Made by a program: the position numbers and the translations under genes. Shown here one piece after another: positions 55,314 through 64,000 of a DNA stretch of 64,000 bases. The notes under the pieces were generated by a model. The model made no database searches. It was not told where the DNA came from and saw only the letters and a program-made list of their open reading frames with translations. The DNA comes from Phoronis australis (taxonomy: Eukaryota; Phoronida; Phoronidae), in assembly GCA_002633005.1 (NCBI GenBank), contig NMRA01000413.1:272790-336789 (forward strand). Direction: 5' to 3'. The first letter of the stretch is position 1. Every line of letters begins with the position of its first letter.

Positions 55314-56903
55314 CTGGAACCCAATGGATATACAAGTGCATGTTATTGAAAAGCGTTTCTACGTACATTACGGCTGGGTGGCACTGGGTTGCACAAAACT
55401 TCATAACTTATCCTCTGGAAAATTTTTATTGTTTCATGGTGTCCTTCAACAGTCACGTGATGCGTGATAATGAGACGTCGTTGTGGCTTTGCAGCTTAAA
55501 CTTTTATGCAACGGAGTCTTGAAATACTAATTGTCAGTTTGCACCATAAATTTCCGCCATAGGAAGCAGTGGCGCATCTAAAGTTAGTTTGGAGTCCAAA
55601 AGCTAGATTGATCATCTTTGGGGCCGGCCTTGCTATCGGAATCAGTCGGCTATTGGAGGCTCCTGCGGTCGACATTCATTTGACACCGCATTGCAGTCGC
55701 TCAACGCTTCTAGCAGCCACTACCAATACCGATGTTTTGTAGTGGTTTCAAAGCGTTATATTGTACATAACGAGGTGAAAATTTCGGCAATATTTTGCTA
55801 ATAAAACTTGTGACTACGTTTGCGTAAACCTGGGGGTTTCGTCGACAAAAAGCGCATTCGACACCGCATTTCTCTGCATATGAAACAAAACATGTGTCCT
55901 TATTAAACTCTGTAGAAGTTGTTGAAGAATTTGTTCTTCTGGAAAACACGCTAAAAGTGAATTGTTTTATGACTGCAATAGACGGCACTTGGTGTAAATT
56001 TGGGTTGGCAAGCAGTTGTTAACGATGACGCCTCTGTGACATTTTTATTAATTTTTGTTGGTTGTATCAATAGATCAAGACCAATATCGTGAAGCTGGAA
56101 TACAAAAACTTCCATGTAGTGTCGAACTGATCTCGATGACAACTTCGAATTGAAAGTTTGCTTGCGCGTACGTCACAAGAAATAACTGGGACTCTCTCGG
56201 TCAATGTTATATCAACCATTTGTGAGGCTTCGCAGCTGATTGTTTCTTCCTGAGGCCCATGAAAGTTCAGTAGAAGTCATGTAATTGAGTGACGTCTACA
56301 ATGGGGATCTCTGTTTGCCTAGATTGTTTCCGTCTTCAAAGAATTCCGTCATTAAACCACCAACGTTGGTGTCACAAGTTGTCCGTGAGTTTAGTTTAAA
56401 AGGAAGCTTTCTGCTTTGCGGTTGCGCGTGGATGGAGAGAGAGTGATTAAATTCAGTAATTCTTTTTTACTTAATAACCACTAGTCAATGCAAGCGAAAC
56501 CTGTTCTTAATTAATTAAACTAACAATGAAAAAGAGTAATTACGCTAGCGCCCTCCGTAAGGATAACTTCAATCAATTAACCATAAACAATCAAGCGTCT
56601 TGTCTGCTGTCCAATTGATACTCGTTGGATGACAGTCCTGTTAGTTGATCCCCGTAAACACACACTGTACTGAGACAGTGTACTTGCTGGTCACAGTCTT
56701 TCGTGACGCGACGACACGTGTAGGCAGAACCTTACTATCAACGATGCATGTGGCAAGCTCTTAGTTAAAGTCCTTCTCTCACGCGTTGTTAACCCTTATT
56801 ACATAGTTAGAAGATGTTATAAGGATCCAAGAAGTACCTACCCCATAACTAATACACGATCCGTACTAGAACGCGCCACTCACGATTCGCACCCGAAGAA
56901 ACA
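55314..56903. other. Upstream of transporter start, probably its 5' intron
   Basis: No coding exon recognised. A donor-like GGTAGGT on the minus strand near 56838-56843 could end a 5' non-coding exon. This is speculative. Confidence 0.3.
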
Positions 56904-56936
56904 CCGCCATTTTGAACTTGCCGCGTACCCGGAAGT
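56904..56936 (-). promoter_or_regulatory. Candidate transporter promoter: YY1 and ETS motifs
   Basis: The complement of 56904-56913 reads AAAATGGCGG, the YY1 consensus, and CCGGAAGT (56929-56936) is a strong ETS core. Surrounding 56860-57010 is noticeably CpG-rich compared with the rest of the window. YY1 plus ETS near a CpG patch is a common arrangement at animal transcription starts. The YY1 site points in the direction of the transporter, 1.6 kb downstream. Confidence 0.4.
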
Positions 56937-58795
56937 ACAATTCATTCAGGAACCCAGGCCGAGAAAACGCCGTCGGTGCGACTGGAGCAGTGCCTGTACT
57001 GTAGCCAGCAAACGGGGATAAAAAAAATCGACAGCGCGCCTTAATTTTGATAAAATCAAACTACGGAAACTTTTATGGAATTTGCTGAAGAAATGTGGCT
57101 AATAAATTTTGACAGCCCATCGGACCGGTGCGGATCGAGACCAGACACTGGCGAACGGTAAATGCATGCGGTTGCAAGCTGTTTTGTCGAAGTAAAATGG
57201 TCAAATGATAAATGCTGCATATATTCAAGGGTAGTTTCAGACACTTGCATGAAATTACGGGCTGGTTAGTCCTGTGTCACATTGCCGCGGCAAACCTTAG
57301 TTAGCCTCAGTCACCCGCCAGCTACCAGTGAAGACTATAGTCAAAATACAGCTTGTTAGTAGGCCTATACAGCTTTGCGCCAACACTATCCTTAGGCCTA
57401 ACTGTTCGCTGGCCACAAACACAAAAAACACGAAAATTGAACAAAGTTTCTTTTTTGTAGCAACGTTTGTCAAAATGTATCAACGTTAACTTTTCACAAA
57501 TTACAAAGTAGCCGATTGAACATGCCTTTCAGTTCAGCAAAAGTCGACATTGTAGGTGCCGCCAGAAATGAGACGAAGTCCAACGGGAATTGTGAGCACA
57601 TTTATCACTTAATGAGTAACAACTGCAAGGCTGAAATTTGGTGAACACTACTAAATCGTGCAGAATAGTAAGTAAAGATATGTCTAACTAAAGTTCACCG
57701 TAATTTGTTGGCGAAAAAAGTTTTAAACTCGTAACTCATCCCGCTGTCCTCCAATATGGCCGACGCGATCCAAACAAAGTGACCCAAATTTCGCCACAAA
57801 ACTTGCAATAACTTTACAGTGCTTGCCCCGATTTTGATACTTTTTCGATTTTTACTGAGTAGAATGTACTACCTTTCCGATGATAGCAAAGTACTTTTTC
57901 AAAACGAGGAAAAAAATAAAACCGAAAAAAATTGGTTCGACCCATATTGGTTCCTAGGTTCGACCGGCCTACGTAAGGAACTAAACACCAATGCTATTTT
58001 AACATACTAAGTACGCGTAACATTCCAAAAAAATCAACGACCACTAACTACAAACTATAAATACACTACATATGCAAACGAATCACGATATATTACTAAT
58101 AAAACAAAATAATGAAGACTTTTCGAGCAAGCCATAGCACATTCAGTTACAAGGAAAAAATGGCGGCGTTCAGGACAAGTTCCTGAACTGATGAGCCGGA
58201 AATGTGGGTACGGAAATAACCGATGACAACCGGTAATCATATGCTCAGAGAGAAGGGTCAAATACTGTTAAAAATCGCTTTTGGCAAGAAAGGCGAAAAG
58301 AATATAAAGAAAGGGTGTCGAAAATAAGAATTTATGTAATAAGTATTTTCGGATACTGGAACCACATGGGCAGTTTGCAAGAAGGACTTTAACTCCCTGT
58401 TCGTTAAGGTCTAAGACCCCAGTACAGGCACTTTTAGCTCCCCCAAAAATGAATAAGATGGGGTGGGTTGGGTTTGACGGCAGTTTTGTGGACTAAAGGG
58501 GAAGTGATTGCCGCAGATGGTATTCAGTAGTTTCTTGAAGTTCTTTTGAGTAAACGACTCCAGAACTTTGGCCTGTGCTCTTGTCTACTAGGATACGGAA
58601 GTGCCTCCATTTTGAGAGCACATCCTTTTTCAGTTTTTATCAGTTAAAATAGTACCCGGACAAACTTCAAAATAAAACCATTTATTCTGATAAGGTGCTA
58701 ATACCTCACAGTTTACGCATCAGGAAAAATAAAAAATAGACAACCTGTTCATTTGAGCAATAAAATGTTATTCTAAATTACGACCCATGGAAGTT
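56937..58795. other. Intergenic, no gene recognised
   Basis: Contains another YY1-like AAAATGGCGGC on the plus strand (58157-58167) and the second copy of the TACTAGGATA repeat (58580-58630). No coding region supported. Confidence 0.4.
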
Positions 58796-58920
58796 TGTCG
58801 GGTGAATAGCAAAAATCTGATTATTTAGCCGACAAGGATATGTGGTGTTGTCCAATGCTTTGTCGGTTCAATAGAAAAACACTGGCTTATTTGGCGAACT
58901 TGTCGGTTAAATAGCGTCGG
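58796..58920. repeat. Repeats of TGTCGGTTnAATAG, direct and inverted
   Basis: TGTCGGGTGAATAGC (58796), TGTCGGTTCAATAG (58861) and TGTCGGTTAAATAGC (58901), plus the inverted form TTATTTAGCCGACA near 58825. Looks like the nested ends of a small inverted-repeat element. Confidence 0.55.
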
Positions 58921-59719
58921 TCGTTGCGATATGCCTTGTGATTTGCATCTCCCACTAACTCGCGCTTATAGCATGATCTGGCCTCGCGAGCGAAATAGCA
59001 CGAAAAAACTTTCCGTTAAATTCATGGAACTTCCAACAGCGGGCGCAATAATTTTGTGCAATACTCACTGTAAAAGTTGACGCTCTCAATTCTTCGTCAG
59101 AATGACGACGACTTGTTCTGTCAGAATTTGTACTCCTCTGCTCGATTTGTCTGTAGTACCGACGGACACAGTTCTCTGCAGCATTTCTTGAGTTGGGGTT
59201 CGTCTCCGTTTGAATGAACGTGGATATAAAATTTGCCGCCGAAGATGGCTCCGTTTAAGAAGTTGTTTGCATGTCCTTCCCACTAGGAGTACGCACAGTC
59301 GCTGCACACGATTTGACAATCGTAAACTTGCCACCTTCAAGGAATTTCGGCACTGTTTGGTTTAGTGTTTTGCAGACGATAAAATGTAAGGCGTATGTAT
59401 TTCCACTTTGTGCTACTTTGTGATTCGCCTATGTAATATCAAAGAAATTACGTATGCATACTCGGTGTTATTAACCAGTCATGTTGTAACACATTCCAGG
59501 TCATGTGAGAAATGTACTAATGGAAACAGACCTTTATTTGAGATTTGGAAAAACGTCATAGTGGCGGTCATTTCAATCTCTTTTAGGCTAGGTATGGGTC
59601 ATTCGCATTATTATTAATTATAAGCGCAGATGTATCAAAGGTGAAACAAGAATGAATTGTACATATGATAATACGGGCGCAACCGCGGGAGGCACAACGG
59701 GTTCATGACCTCTGTTTAC
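58921..59719. other. Intergenic, no gene recognised
   Basis: Contains an octamer ATTTGCAT at 58941-58948. A minus-strand frame at 59086-59340 is Arg-rich without a recognisable domain. Confidence 0.35.
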
Positions 59720-59872
59720 CAGTGCTGTAGTGGGGCGTAGGCGCACGTAGGCGCAGCCAACCACCTTTTGGGGATTTGAACGTAGCGCTTACGCACCGTA
59801 CGACAAGTGCTCAAGGTGATACGGTGGGCTTTAGGTGCCTACTTACCTCTAATTTTTTCCACTACAGCACTG
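59720..59872 (+). mobile_element. hAT-type MITE copy 2 (153 bp), perfect 8-bp duplication
   Basis: Termini CAGTGCTGTAGTGG and CCACTACAGCACTG are perfect 14-bp inverted repeats. Exact 8-bp duplications CTGTTTAC flank it (59712-59719 and 59873-59880). CAGTG-type ends with 8-bp duplications are typical of hAT transposons. Non-autonomous, no coding capacity. Its intact ends suggest it is the younger of the two copies. Confidence 0.92.
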
Positions 59873-59880
59873 CTGTTTAC

Positions 59881-62340
59881 AATCGATACTCATTTCAATA
59901 TTGCCTTCAAGTAGCGACACATTTCATACCCCNCCCCCCCATCATGTTAAGTTCGCACATACACAGATAACGTTCACCTCCAAGGGAAATTTGACGTTAC
60001 GAAAATACCCGAGGTGTTTTGGATGGCGTTGGGCCTGAGACACTCGACTCACCGCCTCGCGAAACAAAATCCTTTTCGGTTCATTTTGGCGCAGGTGTGA
60101 ACTATGAGCTGAGCTCATTTGCATTCCAGGCTCACAGCATTACGGCGTTTTCCCGTTGTTCCCAACTAGTTCGATCTTATAGCCCAACAACATGTTGGGA
60201 AGTTTACCCCTGTAGCCAATATCTTACACGACTGATTAACTTCAGTCTGGCATTTAGGGTTAGAGGGCCAGCTCTCTTTTGATTGATAATTGCTCTAATC
60301 TCCAATAAGATCGTATCTACCCTGATAAGGCTGTGCTGTTAAAAATAAAAGTTAGGTTATAACATATTTGAACATAAACCAATAGCATTTCTGAAATCTT
60401 TGTCAAATGGTGATCATGTTTAGTTTTTGAATCGCCAAAATTGCCCTACTGCAACCGAAGTTACGACAATCTATTCTTTCCGAATACACCAATTCACTCT
60501 GAGTTTGACTGTGTTCACAGGTGGTCTGTAATAAGCCTGGTAGATAATTGGCCTGCTTGTTGTCATAAAAGACAAAAGACTGTCCTTGGCAGTTAACAAA
60601 GAAGCTAGATGTCATCACACGCTCAGAACCCCCTACGTCTGGTAAAGTCACTGAACGGGAAAACGCTGTCATGGCCCCGTACAGTCTGCTTTCCGTACCT
60701 ACCATCGAAATGATAATAGCAATTTAGAAATAAAGGGAGATAACTACGAAATTAGCTGACAGCTCGTTCCAGAGAGTGTACGATAAGATTTATCATTGCC
60801 AAATATCAGCGTCATTGGTGAAATATTTTCCATGTCCCTTGAGGTTTGAAGCTTGTCCAGTTCAGGGCTATGTACACGGTCGTCCGGAAGCCAATACTGA
60901 AGCGCACAGAACATTTGTGGTGAAATATAGCCGTCTATCGGATTTGCAGATACATTAAGTAACGACCAGGAGTATACAGAGGTTGCTGATCCCAGTTTCA
61001 TGTGATTTTTCGAAAAGTTTTCCTCGTCCATTGCCAGTGCCGTTCATTGGCGTTCAGTAGTGTAAGGAGAATTGCTACCGGTCGTTTCTTGCCCTCTGCT
61101 GAGGAAAGTTTAGCTCACAATCGGTAAGAAACATTGGTGACTGTCTATGTCCCGATCAGGTATGGTCTTGGGGTTACTCTCGACGTTTGATTTTTGACAG
61201 AATTCTACAGTTTTCGCCAGTAAGACTACTGTCCAAAAAGTTGTTTCGCTTTAATGCACAAAGATTATCTGTGAAAGCAGCAGCGATTTGTTTGATTCCA
61301 TTGAATGTTTTGCACTTAATATGACTTGGGGAATATGGAGAGGTGACCATATTCACCGCGGTAACAGATTTTGCTGCCTAGTGATAAAACAAAGGGATCA
61401 GGACAAAGTTATGTTATTCAACCCAACGATCAAGTATATAATGAGCTTTCAGTAACTCTGCCATCCTTAATCTATTTTGCAGTTAGAAAGAAATTATTCC
61501 GTAAACAAAAATGAATTGGCAAACATCTGAAAAGTAAGTAAAAACGTTTGGCAGCTCGTTTAGACAATGCTACCATCTGGATGCCGGACCGCTACGACCG
61601 TAAGTGTTGACACACACGTGAGCTATGCTCACTTGCGTTTCGGACGCTTAGCCCTCCGTCTGCCCAACCTTAGCTAACTTTAACACGAGATAGCCACCTG
61701 AGGAAGCAGCCCTAGGTCTTAGCCAACTTGCACTCACCTAGAAGCAGCCACCCGAGCTCTTAATTCGTGGCTGTGATAGGCCTTACTGTCAGCTGTAACT
61801 ACATGTAGATACAAGTCGGAGCTACGGCGCTACAGGTACAAACCCTGAGGAAAACAATTAAACCTAAGTTTTGCAAATCAAAACTTTACCTTCTGGTAAT
61901 TCCAATGCGTTTGCTTTTCACCGTGCAATGGGTCGATTCAAGCAGTCCGCTCGCAAAACTTGTCGACAATCTTGAATTTTCGACAATCGATCTCGACATC
62001 CTGGAGCTACTTTTAATTCATGAACCAACTTCAAATTATATCAGCATGGAACCCGCTGAATATTGAATAGAACTAATCTGCATACCACATGGATTAACGC
62101 GTAAACGACATTTAAAGGAGAAAAATCTGTTGTGAATTTCAGGTGGCGTTAAATGACAGGTTTCTACAATTTGGGAGTGCGAATTTTGATTGAAATTTAC
62201 GTGAGTACAACAGATGACTTCTGGTCCAGAAATGTAGAAATGTTCTTAACAACAATGAGTGAAGGTAGAATATTGCAAATTTCCTCAAAAACTCTTGGTT
62301 GATGCACTTGGTCACAGTCTATCGTCACAAACGAGTCGAG
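59881..62340. other. Intergenic; two unrecognised minus-strand frames
   Basis: Minus-strand frames at 60744-61031 (95 codons, MDEENFSKNHMKLG...) and 60403-60705 (100 codons, MVGTESRLYGAMTAF...) lie 38 bp apart in different frames, together nearly 600 bp. They could be a frameshifted coding relic. No family recognised. One ambiguous base at 59933 in a poly-C run. Confidence 0.25.
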
Positions 62341-62535
62341 AGTATCTAATTACTTCGTGCGATACACTTTGCTGGTTCTTCATGACGCAATACCCGTGAG
62401 TAGTATTTATAATTACCCGCGACACACTTTGCTCGGTCCTTCGTCACGCAACATGTGACGGTAGTACTTTTTAATTACCCGCGACACATTTTGCTCGGTC
62501 CATGGTGACGCAACACGTGCCGGTAGTATCTCACT
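62341..62535 (+). repeat. Tandem repeat, ~61-bp period, 3+ units
   Basis: Units beginning AGTATCTAATTAC (62341), AGTATTTATAATTAC (62402) and AGTACTTTTTAATTAC (62463) continue CCCGCGACACACTTTGCTCGG and then a TCACGCAACA segment; a partial fourth starts at 62525. A degenerate half-unit precedes the array (62308-62340). Confidence 0.8.
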
Positions 62536-64000
62536 ACTTACAACTCACACTATAATTGTGTCACTGAGTACCAAACCAGCAGGCAGCAGTTGGACTTAGA
62601 GGTAAGCCATGGCATGCAACTTTAGACTCCTATTCAACGAATCCCTTGCGTGCCGGACGTTTGTTCTTGCTTCTGTACATAGGAGCATGTCCTACAATCT
62701 TTATCGCGAAACTGCATCTGACAATTTCTCAAACTGCAGCCTTAATAATGATTATTCTCTTAAATTAAGATTGGTTAACAAATATAGCATGAATTTATCT
62801 AATCATATCACTGACTGTCATTTTGCCCTTGAAATATAAAGTCGTCCACCTTTTTCATGATCAGGGTCGCAAAGAAGTACCACATTGTTGTCAACAAACT
62901 TTTCTATTTTGGTGTTTCCCCACAATAAAAAACATACGAACAGTGATAGAAATTAAAGTTACCTGTCCGACATATTATATATTCAGCATTTATTCCGGAC
63001 ACGAAGTTTTTAGTGTATATAGAGTGTATTTCATTTATCAAGAAATAGATCAACTCGCTAGCAATATCCCCCGTAAAGTAAATTTCAATCCTGACCTGAT
63101 GAGCCAACTACAAATTACATCAACATGAAGGCATGGCATTTGTGAGCGGGTTTGGCAGCGGACATTCGCCCAAGTAGCTCATCGACTTATGGGACAGTAG
63201 AGTGGAACTAGTTTATTCAAGGTAAAGTTTCGTAGACGCAAGAACTTTTCTAAGGAAGTTTAAGTGGTCACGTGTTTTACTTAAAATGCATATCTTGTGA
63301 AGTGTTGCGAGTATATTGTTTTCACCACATTCCCATCTCTAACTAACGCACGCCAGTAAACGATGTGGTGCGCGAGCCCTTCCTAATTTAGTTCAACCGC
63401 ACGTGACCTTTTCGTATCGTGTGGTGGATATTTTTAGAATCTATTAAATATAATTAGCTTACTCCAAAATTGTACTCACAATACAAACAGCACTTTCCAG
63501 CGAACAACAGAAGGCGGTTTCACGGTATTTGTGTAATATTTCCCCAGCCAATCTATGTTAATCTCTCTCATTGTCCATCACATGAATCTCTCCTGGTTCT
63601 CGTTTGTGGTGAGTCCTATTGGACCTCAGAGAAACCGCCATCCTGGTCTTGCCTGCGCAAAGGCTGTGGCACCTGAAACTGAAAACGATGGCGTCACAAA
63701 CACCTGATTGTATCCAATATGATGTGAACATCGTTTCAAATGAAAAACCTCTCACGGTTTCCATTTGAAGTAGACGACAGATATGCAGGGTAGATAGTCT
63801 TCCAGCATCAACGTTCTCATGGACAGCGTCCTTTACTGACGCAATTCTTGTCTTACCAGCTGTAAAGCACAATTCAGCTTAAAAAAACAGTGCAGGTGGT
63901 CTGATGTCATTTGCGGTGCATCAGACGTGCGCAGGCCTCATGGTTGGGCCCATTGCACAAAACACCTGAGTAAAGGCACGAGACCCCAATTATGGCTCAT
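62536..64000. other. Right end, no gene recognised
   Basis: Frames of up to about 100 codons on both strands (for example 62823-63128 and, on the minus strand, 63558-63872) without motifs or splice context. Nothing supported. Confidence 0.35.

Noticed and set aside
58157-58167. YY1-like site as a promoter of a gene to the right
   Set aside because: No coding region or exon is supported downstream in the window.

Overview
This is a window of animal nuclear DNA, AT-rich, with long introns, GT-AG splice sites and many degraded transposable elements. It carries two spliced protein-coding genes I can reconstruct end to end, arranged tail to tail. The repeat types (tRNA-headed SINEs, hAT-like MITEs, Crypton, THAP/TTAA element, LINE fragment, a repetitive protein family with an NYARW motif) suggest a marine invertebrate, perhaps an invertebrate deuterostome or a lophotrochozoan. 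The sequence alone does not fix the species. One assembly gap (2572-3106) and isolated ambiguous bases in poly-C runs (52634, 59933) suggest a shotgun draft assembly.

Layout. 1-9.9 kb is intergenic and repeat-rich: a transposon-protein fragment at the left edge, a 16-bp degenerate tandem repeat, a foldback element, a sequence gap flanked by an array of ~140-bp units, and a tRNA-derived SINE. 10.2-39.9 kb (+) is a complete neuroligin gene in six coding exons (840 aa, all junction phases agree). It has a signal peptide, an esterase-like ectodomain with a dead active site, a transmembrane helix and a cytoplasmic tail ending in a PDZ ligand (TMV). Its 23-kb first intron holds a THAP zinc-finger reading frame inside a probable TTAA-flanked DNA transposon (16528-17991), SINE and MITE copies, and a three-copy dispersed repeat. 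Its fourth intron holds a long antisense reading frame I cannot identify. 39.9-45.0 kb separates the two genes and contains candidate poly(A) signals and a LINE fragment.

45.0-55.3 kb (-) is a complete SLC16-type (monocarboxylate-transporter-like) gene in five coding exons (509 aa). One intron contains a frameshifted Crypton tyrosine recombinase preceded by the same ~140-bp repeat array seen beside the gap, plus a near-perfect 111-bp palindromic MITE with 8-bp target duplications and two CRE octamers. 55.3-64 kb contains a candidate promoter for the transporter (YY1 and ETS motifs near 56.9 kb), a hAT-type MITE with a perfect 8-bp duplication, tandem repeats, and no gene I can recognise.

The two genes have no evident functional link beyond adjacency: one is a synaptic adhesion molecule, the other a membrane transporter. 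I found no CRISPR, operon or bacterial-type system. The most unusual material is the Crypton with its shared repeat arrays, the THAP/TTAA element, and the unidentified antisense frame in the neuroligin intron.
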